Source: JAOUGY01 sp963792365 (GTDB taxonomy: Bacteria; Actinomycetota; Acidimicrobiia; Spongiisociales; ZC4RG35). From it: 64,000 nt of DNA. Location of the stretch: contig CAWBVW010000001.1 in the NCBI GenBank assembly GCA_963792365.1, forward strand, positions 868,001 through 932,000, written 5' to 3'. Position numbers and translations under genes: made by a program. This document shows positions 1 through 8,659 of this stretch, one piece after another; within the stretch, counting starts at the first letter, position 1, and every line of letters starts with the position of its first letter. Below the pieces are notes generated by a model. The model ran no database searches and was not told the origin of the DNA. It worked only from the letters and a program-made list of their open reading frames with translations.

Positions 1-518
1 TCGGTCACCCCGCGCATCCACGATCCGGCCTGCGGGTGTCCGCCGAAGCGGGCGCTTCCGGTGTGGGTCCATCCGCCGATCAGGTCGACTGCGAGATGGT
101 CTCGGGCGGCCGCGGCCTTCAGCAGCTCGGGATGAACAGGTATGGCATCACCCGTCCCGGTCAAGACCAGCCCACCAGCCCGGTCGGGGGCATCAGCGGC
201 CGCCTGGATGGCGATCAGCGAACCCATGGAGTGACCCACGAGCAACGCGCCGTGGACATCGAGCACATCGAGGACCCCCAGGACCCACTCTGCGTAGGCC
301 TCGATGGACGCGCAGGGCTCTCCTCCACTCTGGCCGTGACCCGGAAGGTCGAGGGCGAGTACGCCAAGGCCGCGATGCGCCAGGGCACGAGTGACAAATC
401 GATAGTGCGTGTGATCCTGACCGGCCCCATGGATCAGCAGCACCGTGGAACGACAGCGATCGAAGTCCACGCCACCCGTATGGCCGAAAGCCGACGATCC
501 CGAGATGTCGACTCTCAT
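1..518 (-). CDS. alpha/beta hydrolase, 3' end cut by window edge
   Basis: The open frame runs from an ATG at 518 off the window edge, giving 172 codons with no stop. The product is an alpha/beta-hydrolase-fold enzyme. An oxyanion-hole strand (VLLIHGAG, residues about 23-30) is followed by the LDLPGHGQS turn and the nucleophile elbow GHSMGS near residue 96. The His of the triad lies beyond the window. The ATG overlaps the stop of the upstream sulfhydrylase gene (ATGA), so the two are translationally coupled. MetX, the homoserine acetyltransferase that often neighbours this enzyme, is also an alpha/beta hydrolase, but the motifs here are those of generic esterase/lipase-type hydrolases. The substrate is unknown. 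Confidence 0.85.
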   Translation of the reverse strand, partial: MRVDISGSSAFGHTGGVDFDRCRSTVLLIHGAGQDHTHYRFVTRALAHRGLGVLALDLPGHGQSGGEPCASIEAYAEWVLGVLDVLDVHGALLVGHSMGSLIAIQAAADAPDRAGGLVLTGTGDAIPVHPELLKAAAARDHLAVDLIGGWTHTGSARFGGHPQAGSWMRGVT

Positions 519-1812
519 GATCTCTGCGACGCCGCCAGGGCCTGGTCGAGATCGGCGATCAGGTCTTCGGGGGCTTCGAGCCCGACCGATACTCTCACGA
601 GATCCTCTCCGATGCCTGCGGCGGTCAGCTGATCGGCGTTCATCTGCTGATGCGTCGTGGATGCAGGGTGTATCACCAGCGACCGCAGGTCACCGACGTT
701 GGCCAGATGGCTGAAGACCTCGAGTCGTTCGATGAAACGAGCCCCTGCCTCGCGTCCTCCCTCGATTCCAAAGGAGAAGATCGCTCCTGCCCCCGCCGGC
801 AGCAAAGTTCGGGCGAGTTCGACGTCGGGATGACCGTCGAGCTCGGGATACGCCACCCATTCGACGGCATCGTGTCCCGAGAGGAAGTCCACGACCTTTC
901 GGGTGTTGTCGACGTGGCGTTGCATACGCACGGGAAGTGTCTCGAGCCCTTGGATCAGTTGGAATGCGGTGTCGGGCGACATCGAGGGTCCGAAATCTCG
1001 TAGTCCTTCGGCACGGGCACGGGCGATGAAGGCCAACGGGCCAAATTCATCGACGAAGTCGATCCCGTGATACGCCGCATACGGCTCGGTGAGCGTAGGA
1101 AAGCGTTCTCCCGCCGCCCAGTCGAAACGACCGCTGTCGACCAACACGCCACCCACCACCGTGCCGTGACCGCAGATGAACTTGGTCGCGGAGTGAAAGA
1201 CGATGTCCGCTCCCCACTCGAACGGCCGACAGAGATACGGGCTGGCAAACGTGTTGTCGATGAGAAGAGGAACGCCGAGATCATGGGAGAGCCGTGCCAC
1301 CGCCGGGATGTCGAGCACCGGCATCGTCGGGTTCCCGATCGTCTCCGCAACCACCAGTCGCGTGTCATCGGTGATCGCCGCTGGCCATCCCTTCGTGGTC
1401 CCTTGGGTCTACGAACGAGGTCGATATCCCGAATCTGGGCAACGTGTGAGCGAGCAGGTTCACGGTTCCGCCGTATACCGATGCCGAGCACACGATGTGA
1501 CCGCCCTGCCCCATCAATGTGGCAATGGCAACATGGAGGGCAGCCTGTCCTGAGGCAGTCGCAACCGCCCCCACTCCGCCTTCGAGCGCTGCCATACGCT
1601 CTTCGAACACCGCGCACGGTCGGGTTCGAAATCCTCGAGTAGATGTGGCCGGGAGTCTCGAGATTGAACAGCGCCGCGGCATGTCCGGTGTCGCGAAACA
1701 CGAACGAAGCCGACCGATAGACCGGCGTCACCCGGGCACCTGTCACGGGGTCTGGACGGGTTCCGGCGTGAATGGCAAGCGTTTCGAAGCCGGGACGATA
1801 GGGCTCGACCAT
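515..1812 (-). pseudogene. metY: O-acetylhomoserine aminocarboxypropyltransferase (sulfhydrylase), two +1 frameshifts
   Basis: This is a PLP enzyme of the Cys/Met metabolism family that makes homocysteine from O-acetylhomoserine and sulfide. The N-terminus starts at ATG 1812 (MVEPYRPGFETLAIHAGTR). The reading moves to a second frame near 1614 (FEERMAALEGGVGAVATASG) and to a third near 1390 (AETIGNPTMPVLDIPAVA). Each change is explained by one extra base: a C near 1614 and a G in a GGG run near 1390. The PLP lysine motif HSATKF and the C-terminal substrate-binding region are intact in the last frame. Joined, the length of about 430 residues matches the family. Downstream it is coupled to the alpha/beta hydrolase. 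Either the gene is newly broken or the assembly has indel errors; the intact coding quality of all three parts favours the second. Confidence 0.85.
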
Positions 1813-1834
1813 GCCCGCACTGTAGGACGCTCGA

Positions 1835-1869
1835 CATCCGGTGGGACCACCGCTCCGTATGTCCGGATG
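1835..1869. promoter_or_regulatory. Inverted repeat in the divergent metY / fasciclin promoter region
   Basis: A perfect 7-bp inverted repeat (CATCCGG at 1835-1841, CCGGATG at 1863-1869) encloses a smaller GTGG/CCAC repeat. It lies 23 bases upstream of the metY start on the minus strand and 41 bases upstream of the fasciclin start on the plus strand. It could be an operator or a 5'-leader hairpin of metY. I looked for a SAM-type riboswitch core and did not recognise one. Confidence 0.35.
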
Positions 1870-1909
1870 TGAGCACACACGCTGGATTCGCAACGAAAGG
1901 TACTCCCCA

Positions 1910-2473
1910 ATGAAACGAACACCACTGATCGGACTCGCAGCCCTGATGCTCGTCATCGCCGCCTGCGGTGCTACCGAAGATGACTCGACAGAGACCACAT
2001 CGGCTGCCACCGAGACCACGGAGGCAATGACCGACGACACCACGACCGACTCGATGGCCGAACTCGGCACCATCGTCGACGTCGCCACAGAGGCCGGGAC
2101 ATTCACGACTCTGCTCCAGGCAGCAGAAACCGCAGGACTGGTCGAGACGCTCGCCGGCGAAGGTCCCTATACGGTCTTCGCACCAAACGACGAAGCGTTC
2201 GCCGCCGTCGACCCTGCAACGCTCGAAGCCCTGCTGGCCGATCCCGAGGCACTGTCCGACGTGCTGCTCTACCACGTGGTCGCAGGCGAAGTGACGGCGG
2301 CAGACGTCGTGGAACTCGACTCCGCCACAACGGTCCAAGGATCCGACCTCCCGATCGTCGTGGACGGCGACACGGTGATGGTTGGAGGCGCCACCGTGAT
2401 CGCAACCGACATTCCAGCCTCCAACGGCGTGATCCACGTCATCGATCAAGTGCTCATCCCACCGACCAGCTGA
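1910..2473 (+). CDS. Fasciclin (FAS1) domain lipoprotein
   Basis: This 187-residue protein is predicted to be anchored outside the membrane. It has an N-terminal lipoprotein signal with lipobox LVIAAC (lipid-modified Cys19), then a Thr/Ser/Glu-rich linker to about residue 45. One FAS1 domain fills the rest, with the family motifs GPYTVFAPNDEAF and GVIHVIDQVLIPP. The start at 1910 is chosen over an upstream in-frame ATG because it gives the lipoprotein signal and has AAAGG nine bases ahead. FAS1 domains mediate adhesion or matrix contact; no enzyme activity is expected. It is a single-gene unit with its own terminator. Confidence 0.92.
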   Translation: MKRTPLIGLAALMLVIAACGATEDDSTETTSAATETTEAMTDDTTTDSMAELGTIVDVATEAGTFTTLLQAAETAGLVETLAGEGPYTVFAPNDEAFAAVDPATLEALLADPEALSDVLLYHVVAGEVTAADVVELDSATTVQGSDLPIVVDGDTVMVGGATVIATDIPASNGVIHVIDQVLIPPTS

Positions 2474-2493
2474 GAACACAACCAACCGTTGAG

Positions 2494-2524
2494 ACGGTGG
2501 GGTCCACCCGGACCCCACCGTTTT
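2494..2524 (+). terminator. Rho-independent terminator after the fasciclin gene
   Basis: A 12-bp perfect stem (ACGGTGGGGTCC at 2494-2505 pairing with 2510-2521) has a 4-base loop and is followed by TTTT. It lies 20 bases after the fasciclin stop. Confidence 0.9.
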
Positions 2525-2605
2525 GCGTCTGGCCCGCTACCGTTCCGACTCCGATAATCTCGGGTTCACGCCCACGTCGGGCATCTACACAGGGGACCCT
2601 GAACC

Positions 2606-2791
2606 ATGATCCTTGGATATCTCGATGCAGGAACCGGAAGTCTGATCCTCCAAACCGTTCTCGGAGGTGCGGCCGGATTGGCCGTGTTGTTCAAGACGAG
2701 CGGTCGTCGATTCTTCAAGCGCGGCTCGGATACACCAGAGCAGTCGGTTGAGACGGCCACCGCTACTGCGGAGAACCCAACCGAGTCCTGA
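2606..2791 (+). CDS. Small YLDxGTGS-type membrane protein
   Basis: This is a 61-residue protein beginning MILGYLDAGTGSL. One hydrophobic helix (residues about 12-29) follows, then a short basic stretch and an acidic/Thr-rich tail. An AGGGGA box lies 10 bases ahead of the ATG. Very short proteins with this YLD-G-TGS start are familiar beside surface-polysaccharide and methyltransferase genes, but their role is unknown to me. Here the gene sits three bases before a methyltransferase gene and heads a three-gene envelope cassette. Confidence 0.75.
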   Translation: MILGYLDAGTGSLILQTVLGGAAGLAVLFKTSGRRFFKRGSDTPEQSVETATATAENPTES

Positions 2792-2794
2792 GCG

Positions 2795-4180
2795 ATGACC
2801 GAATCCGCGCCGATCGACGGCGCGTTCGATCCCGGGTCGTTCCGCGACCCGGCCAGCCGGGTGCTGCACCGAAACGGTGCGGTCTATCGGGTGCTGTCCG
2901 ACCGGGGTGTCGCAGATTGGCAAGCCCTCGAGCAGAGCGCGGTCTTTGAGCGATGGGTCCGAAGTGGCCACCTCGTGCGGACCGAAGAGGTCGACCTCGA
3001 CGGGAGACCGGCTCTGCGCCACGAACGCATCCCCTTCTGGACCTACCCGTACGAATGGTCGTTCTCGATGCTCCGCGACGCGGCATTGCTCCATCTTTCG
3101 CTGCTCAGGGAGGCACTCGAGACGGGCCTCACCATGAAGGACGCGACCCCGTTCAACGTCCAGTTCCAGGGAACCCGCCCCATCTTCGTCGACATCGGCT
3201 CGTTCGGATCGTACGAAGCCGGGGAGCCGTGGCTGGGATATCGACAGTTCTGCCGGCAGTTCCTCTACCCGTTACTGGTTCGTTCCCACGCCGATGTTCC
3301 CTTCCAACCGTTCTTGCGCGGATCGCTCGACGGCATCCCTGCCTCCACCGCCCGCCAAATGCTTCGAGGCCGGCGGACCCTGGCACCCGGAGTGCTGGCC
3401 GATGTCGTGCTCCAGAGTCGTGCCGAGCGCTCGATGTCAGGCAGCAATCGCAACGTGCGGAGCGAACTCTCCGAGGCCGGATTCGACGCCAAACTGATCA
3501 TCGGCAACGTCAAGCGCCTCGAACGTGTGATCGAGAAGACCACGTGGTCGCCCGGGACGTCCACGTGGAGTGACTACGCCTCGTGCGGGCACGTTGCCAC
3601 CCAACGAGCACCGAAGGAGGCCTTCGTGAAGAAGGCGGCCGCGGCACGTCGTCGAGCGCTGGTGTGGGATCTCGGGGCCAACGATGCCTACTTCTCGGCA
3701 GCGGTTGCCGGCGATGCCGACACCGTGGTGGCCATCGACGGTGACGAGGAAACCATCGAGTCGGTCTACCTGCGTCTCCGGTCCGACGGCCCCCACAACA
3801 TCCTTCCAATGGTGATGAACCTGGCGGATCCATCCCCGGGACTGGGGTGGAGGGGTGATGAACGATCACCTCTCGAGGGGCGGGGAACACCCGACCTGGT
3901 GCTGATGCTGGCGGTCATCCATCACATGGTGATCGGTTCGAATCTGCCGCTCGGTTCGGTGATTGACTGGCTTGCATCATTGAGATCCGAGATCGTCTTC
4001 GAGTGGGTCCCACTCGAAGATCCCATGTCACAACAGTTGACGGCCAACAAGCGCGCAACCGAGGTGCACGCCGACTACACCGAAGACCATCTCCGCGCAT
4101 ACATCGCCAACCGATTCGACACGGTCGAGGAGTTGGCCTTGGAGGGCCGCCGCCTCTTCCATCTGGTCCCCCATCCATGA
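2795..4180 (+). CDS. Class I SAM-dependent methyltransferase, NoeA-like
   Basis: This 461-residue cytoplasmic protein has an N-terminal region of about 280 residues resembling methyltransferases linked to surface glycans (with MKDATPFNVQF near residue 110). A Rossmann methyltransferase domain follows: motif I VWDLGANDAYFS near residue 290, the acidic loop VVAIDGDEE, and the motif-IV region DLVLMLAVIHHMV. It starts three bases after the small membrane protein and its stop overlaps the start of the sulfatase-like gene. It probably methylates a cell-envelope polysaccharide or precursor. The acceptor cannot be read from the sequence. Confidence 0.85.
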   Translation: MTESAPIDGAFDPGSFRDPASRVLHRNGAVYRVLSDRGVADWQALEQSAVFERWVRSGHLVRTEEVDLDGRPALRHERIPFWTYPYEWSFSMLRDAALLHLSLLREALETGLTMKDATPFNVQFQGTRPIFVDIGSFGSYEAGEPWLGYRQFCRQFLYPLLVRSHADVPFQPFLRGSLDGIPASTARQMLRGRRTLAPGVLADVVLQSRAERSMSGSNRNVRSELSEAGFDAKLIIGNVKRLERVIEKTTWSPGTSTWSDYASCGHVATQRAPKEAFVKKAAAARRRALVWDLGANDAYFSAAVAGDADTVVAIDGDEETIESVYLRLRSDGPHNILPMVMNLADPSPGLGWRGDERSPLEGRGTPDLVLMLAVIHHMVIGSNLPLGSVIDWLASLRSEIVFEWVPLEDPMSQQLTANKRATEVHADYTEDHLRAYIANRFDTVEELALEGRRLFHLVPHP

Positions 4181-6219
4181 CGGACGAGAAGTCGCTCTCC
4201 GCGTTCGATCGGTTTGCGGCGGTGGCGGTGCTCACGGCGCTCGGGGCAACGTGGCCGGTCTTGGACCTGCTCGGCCGGAACGCCGAGTTCTTCGTTGCTC
4301 GCAGGTCCACGAAATGGGAGATCGTGGCCGTCGGAGTCGCGCTCGCAATCGTCCTGCCGGTGCTGGCAGGCGGGCTGGCCGCACTGCCTGGCCGGATCGG
4401 AAGCATCCTCTCCCTGGGTCTCATCGGAGTCATGGGTGCATCACTGGCTCAGCTCTACCTGCGACGACTGCCCATCCTCTGGTGGGTCACAACGGCATTG
4501 GCGGTGCTGCTCGGTGCAGCCGGGGCATGGGCGTTTCGCCGCTTCGATCCGGCACGCCTGTTCGCCCGGTACCTGAGCCCGGTGCCGCTCGTTTTCGTAC
4601 TCGTCTTCCTCTTCACGACACCGGTTGGCGCCGTCTTGGCCGACGAAGGCGCCGAGATCGGGAGCCCGGTCACGGTGGCGACGCCGACACCGATCGTCAT
4701 GATCGTGTTCGACGAGTTCCCGGTGGCTTCGATAATCGACCCCAGCGGTGAACTGCGACGCGATCGCTACCCGAACCTCGCTCGCCTGGCCGACGACGCT
4801 ACGTGGTACCGCAACGCCGTCACCGTCGAACAGCAAACCGAGCATTCGGTGCCGGCCATGCTGACCGGTGAGGTCCCCGATCAGAGCCTGACCCCGTATG
4901 CCGGCCAGTATCCGGACAACCTGTTCACGGCCCTGCAGGACGGGTATCAACTCGAAGTGCTCGAAACGATCACTCAGCTGTGCCCGCGCTCACTCTGCGA
5001 GGGCCTCGGCCAATCCTCGACTCCGATCGTCAGGGACGTCGGAATCGTGGCCGGCCACTTGCTGTTGCCGGATGGCTTGTCCTCCGGCCTTCCGCAGATC
5101 GACCGGGGTTGGGGAGACTTCGGCGCCGCCACCTCAGATTTCGACGTGGTTGCCGAGTTCCGAGAGAACTTCGAGGCCGACCCCCGACGGCCGATCGAAG
5201 CCTTCATCGACAGCTTCCGCGCCCCGAACGAAGGGGATCGTCCCGGGCTCTACTTCCTCCACGCCGTTGTTCCTCACCACCCGTGGCAATTCCTCCCTGA
5301 TGGGCGGCGATACCCGCTCGTCAGCGAACGGGCCCCCGGCAGCGACTCGCCGGGGTGGGGTCCCGACACCTTCTTGGTGGCCCAGGCCATGCAACGTCAT
5401 CTCCTCCAGGTCGGCTACGTCGACCATGCGCTGGGCGAGATCGTGAACGGACTGGAGGAGGCGGGGATCTACGACGACGCCATGATCGTGCTCGTCGCCG
5501 ACCACGGCATCTCGGTGAAGCCCAACGTGCCGCATCAACGGCAGATCAGCGAGGATACGGTCGGCGAGATCGCAGCCGTCCCTCTGTTCGTGAAGCTGCC
5601 CGGTCAACACCAGGGAGCGATCGACGATCGGCGTGCGCTCACAGTCGACATCCTTCCCACGATCGCAGATGTGATCGGAGCCGACATCCCGTGGGACGTC
5701 GACGGGGCGTCACTGCTGGAGCCCCCCGAGGACCGTGTCGAGTCGACGACGATTGGCCCCTACTCCGTAGCGACCTACGGCAGCGACGGGACCGAGAAGC
5801 TGGCCGCAGCCAGCCGGATCGAGGAGTTGTTCCCGGGTGGCGATCCATGGGCGCTTCGACCCGAAGACGCACCCGAACTGGTGGGCAGCGCAATCGATCC
5901 GTCGACATTGGGGGCTGCCGACTTCGTGTGGAACCTCGATCGTCCCCTCGCCTACACCTCCGTCACCACAGAGGGAGACGTGATCCCAGCCCGGATCACA
6001 GGCGCCATCGTCGGAGACCAACGCGGCCGCAAGGTGCTGGCGGTTGCGGTCAACGGCATCGTTGGGGCGATGACGAGGTCCTATCTGGAGGAAGGCGAGG
6101 AGTTCTTCCAGGTCATGGTGCCGCCCGATGCGTTCGCCTCTGGCTACAACGAGATCGACCTCGTCTGGGTCGACTCCGATGGGGCAACCCGACTCGTGGA
6201 GCAGGCCAATCGGCCGTGA
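4177..6219 (+). CDS. Membrane sulfatase-like / phosphoglycerol-transferase-like enzyme
   Basis: This 680-residue protein belongs to the alkaline-phosphatase superfamily. About five transmembrane helices occupy residues 10-150. The extracytoplasmic catalytic domain then begins at TPIVMIVFDEFP, whose Asp is a metal ligand. The nucleophile region reads HSVPAMLTG, with Ser in place of the formylglycine-forming Cys of true sulfatases, as in LTA-synthase-like enzymes. The second metal site is VLVADHGI near residue 440. The ATG at 4177 overlaps the methyltransferase stop. Its context suggests transfer or removal of a phospho- or sulfo-group on an envelope glycan made or methylated by the preceding genes. 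The substrate is not known. Confidence 0.85.
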   Translation: MTDEKSLSAFDRFAAVAVLTALGATWPVLDLLGRNAEFFVARRSTKWEIVAVGVALAIVLPVLAGGLAALPGRIGSILSLGLIGVMGASLAQLYLRRLPILWWVTTALAVLLGAAGAWAFRRFDPARLFARYLSPVPLVFVLVFLFTTPVGAVLADEGAEIGSPVTVATPTPIVMIVFDEFPVASIIDPSGELRRDRYPNLARLADDATWYRNAVTVEQQTEHSVPAMLTGEVPDQSLTPYAGQYPDNLFTALQDGYQLEVLETITQLCPRSLCEGLGQSSTPIVRDVGIVAGHLLLPDGLSSGLPQIDRGWGDFGAATSDFDVVAEFRENFEADPRRPIEAFIDSFRAPNEGDRPGLYFLHAVVPHHPWQFLPDGRRYPLVSERAPGSDSPGWGPDTFLVAQAMQRHLLQVGYVDHALGEIVNGLEEAGIYDDAMIVLVADHGISVKPNVPHQRQISEDTVGEIAAVPLFVKLPGQHQGAIDDRRALTVDILPTIADVIGADIPWDVDGASLLEPPEDRVESTTIGPYSVATYGSDGTEKLAAASRIEELFPGGDPWALRPEDAPELVGSAIDPSTLGAADFVWNLDRPLAYTSVTTEGDVIPARITGAIVGDQRGRKVLAVAVNGIVGAMTRSYLEEGEEFFQVMVPPDAFASGYNEIDLVWVDSDGATRLVEQANRP

Positions 6220-6298
6220 CCGCCCACACGACGATGCCCGGGCACCGGTCCAGCTGTCGATGTCGGCCGGCGCCGAGGTCACCGGATGCGCACCTGAC

Positions 6299-8518
6299 TC
6301 AGGCGTCCGCAGCCACCTCCACCGCAATGCCGTTCAGCACCGCATTGCCGGACAGCGGATCGATCGCACTGGGCGTCAGCACGTTCGCATTGACGCCGGC
6401 GAACCGACTCGCCACCGACTGGCGCGTTCCGTCCGCACCGTGGCCCCAGCCGTATGGAATGCTCACCACACCCGCCATCGTGGCGTCCGTCACCTCAGCA
6501 CGAAGAGTCACCGCACCCACGGCGGAGGTCACTCTCACCTGATCACCGTCGTCGACGCCCCGGGAGGCCGCGTCGTCGGGATTGATCTGAACAGTGCACC
6601 GGTCCTTGCCCTTGACGAGGACCTCGACATTGTGAGTCCACGAGTTGGCGGTGCGGACCTGCCGGCGCCCCACCAACTTCAGACCACCTGGCTCCACGGG
6701 AGGTTCTTCGAACAGGCGATCGAGGTCGTCGACGAGCACGGTCGCCCCAATCTCGATCTTGCCAGACGGCGTGCTCAGCTCGTCGGGGAGTCGAGGAACC
6801 AGTGGCCCGAGGTCGAGGCCGCTGACGTGGGCTTCCACCGCCTCCAGGGTGAGCCCTCCGGGCCTGGCTCCGAAACAATCGCCGCGATGCCCCACCCTGA
6901 TGATGAAGTCGACAAGGCGCTCGTCCACCGGCCGCTCACCGAGCATCATGGCGATCTCCGCCGGATCCCTGCCTGTGATCGGGGAATCGGCGTCCCCCAC
7001 CGCAGCTTGCACCCGTTGACCGAGTGCAGCCTCGGCCACCGCGTCGGGGTCGGCGTCGGAGCCGAGTCCCGCAGCGATCGCGGAGAGCTTCACGAGGATC
7101 TGGAACTCCGACGGACCCGCTCGCTCGAACACCGGGGCGGACCAGTCGACGTAGTCGCGGAGCGAGAGCGTCTGGAACGCAAAGTCGTAGTGCGCCCGCT
7201 CGAGCGCCGATGGAGGCGGGAGAATCACGTCGGCGTGGCGGGTCGTGGCGTTCAGATACGGATCCACGGACACCATGAAGTCGAGGTTCTCCAATGCCCG
7301 CTCGAGCCGGGTGGAGTCGGGAGTAGTCAACACCGGATTGCCGGCCACGGTGAACAACGCTCTGAGGCGCCCGTCACCCTCCGTCTCCATCTCCGTGGCC
7401 ATGGTGGCCACCGGGAGTTCACCCATGACCTCGGGTAGACCCTCGACCCGGCTGGTCCAGCGACCCACCGAGAAACCGCGCCCGCTCCGCCTCGCCGGCT
7501 GATGCGCAGCCTTGGCGAACATCGCCCCGCCCGGGCGATCGAGGTTGCCCGTGATCAGATTGAGGACATCCACGAGCCACGCAGCGAGTGTGCCGAAGGG
7601 CGTCGTGTGGGTGCCGATTCGCCCGTACACTGCGGCTGTCGGGGCGGCGGCGAGGTCGCGAGCGAGGGACCTGATCGTCTCGGCATCGATCCCCACCCTG
7701 GCGGCGACGGATTCCGGGGTGAACCGGGCGGAGGCGCGCTCGACGCGATCCAGCCCGGCCGTGTGCTCGGCGAGTCTGTCCAGGTCGACGGCCCCGTCGG
7801 CGAACAGAACCTGCACCATTGCCGCCAGCAGGTGCGCATCGGTGCCCGGAACGACCTGGACGTGACGGGTTGCGAGTTCCGCCGTCTTCGTGCGGCGTGG
7901 ATCCACGACGACGAGGGTGCCACCGCGCTCGATGAGTGCCGATAGCTTGCCGGGCCAGTCGGGCGCCGTCGCGAGCGACCCGTTGGATTCCACGGGATTC
8001 GCTCCCAAGATGATCAGGTGATCGGTTCGGTCCACATCCGGCACGGGAATGGTGAACGGGTGGCCGAACACGTGACCGCAAGCCACCTGTTTGGGCATCT
8101 GGTCGACGGTCGACGCCGAGTAGACGTGTCGCGTACGAAGGGCCTTGATGAGTGGGCGCAGCGCGAGATTCGACTCATAGTTGTGGGCGTTGGGATTGCC
8201 CACGTAGATCCCAACCGACTCGGGGCCTGTCGCCTCTACGATCGCGCCCAGCCTCCGGCCGACCTCGGCGAACGCCTCGTCCCACGTGACCTCCACGTGT
8301 CGATCACCGCGTTTGACGAGCGGAGCCCGCAATCGATCGGGGTCATCGTGCAACTTGCCGAGCGTGGTGCCCTTGGGACAGACGAAACCTTTGGAGATCG
8401 GATCGTCGAGGTCCCCTCGAATCCTGACCACGGCCTCGTCGCGAAGCTCGATCCGCAACCCACAGGTCGCTTCGCACAGAGGACAAGTCCGGAAGGCCAC
8501 ACGCTCGCTCATATACAT
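6299..8518 (-). CDS. Molybdopterin-dependent oxidoreductase (formate dehydrogenase/nitrate reductase-like)
   Basis: This 739-residue MopB-family catalytic subunit has a [4Fe-4S] site at the N-terminus (CPLCEATC, with the fourth Cys in GFVCPKG) and a long Mo-bis-MGD domain. The C-terminal MGD-binding beta-barrel spans about residues 600-735 (TANSWTHNVEVL, NPDDAASRGVDDGD). No Tat or Sec signal is present, so it acts in the cytoplasm. An ATG two codons further in (8512) is an equal start candidate. No partner redox subunits, chaperone or cofactor genes are adjacent, so the electron acceptor is unknown. It resembles stand-alone actinobacterial formate-dehydrogenase-like and assimilatory nitrate-reductase-like proteins. 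Confidence 0.88.
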   Translation of the reverse strand: MYMSERVAFRTCPLCEATCGLRIELRDEAVVRIRGDLDDPISKGFVCPKGTTLGKLHDDPDRLRAPLVKRGDRHVEVTWDEAFAEVGRRLGAIVEATGPESVGIYVGNPNAHNYESNLALRPLIKALRTRHVYSASTVDQMPKQVACGHVFGHPFTIPVPDVDRTDHLIILGANPVESNGSLATAPDWPGKLSALIERGGTLVVVDPRRTKTAELATRHVQVVPGTDAHLLAAMVQVLFADGAVDLDRLAEHTAGLDRVERASARFTPESVAARVGIDAETIRSLARDLAAAPTAAVYGRIGTHTTPFGTLAAWLVDVLNLITGNLDRPGGAMFAKAAHQPARRSGRGFSVGRWTSRVEGLPEVMGELPVATMATEMETEGDGRLRALFTVAGNPVLTTPDSTRLERALENLDFMVSVDPYLNATTRHADVILPPPSALERAHYDFAFQTLSLRDYVDWSAPVFERAGPSEFQILVKLSAIAAGLGSDADPDAVAEAALGQRVQAAVGDADSPITGRDPAEIAMMLGERPVDERLVDFIIRVGHRGDCFGARPGGLTLEAVEAHVSGLDLGPLVPRLPDELSTPSGKIEIGATVLVDDLDRLFEEPPVEPGGLKLVGRRQVRTANSWTHNVEVLVKGKDRCTVQINPDDAASRGVDDGDQVRVTSAVGAVTLRAEVTDATMAGVVSIPYGWGHGADGTRQSVASRFAGVNANVLTPSAIDPLSGNAVLNGIAVEVAADA

Positions 8519-8659
8519 CGAGGGTACCCCGGCGTCGGAGTGTCAGGTTGTGCATCGGCTCGTAGGCGGCATTCCTGTCGGGACTCGTGCGCCGTCTCGC
8601 GGCACGGGGAGGCTCCGACGCTCTTAGTGTGGGAGGCACAAGGAAGGAGTCCGATCCGC

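Noticed and set aside
1..518. Homoserine O-acetyltransferase (MetX), expected next to metY
   Set aside because: The nucleophile elbow GHSMGS and surrounding motifs are those of generic alpha/beta hydrolases, not MetX.
1813..1909. SAM riboswitch ahead of metY
   Set aside because: The expected conserved core and multi-stem layout are not visible; only one short inverted repeat is present.
8018..8659. Long N-terminal extension of the aldehyde dehydrogenase frame
   Set aside because: It lies antisense to the molybdopterin oxidoreductase gene; a strong ribosome site supports ATG 8660.
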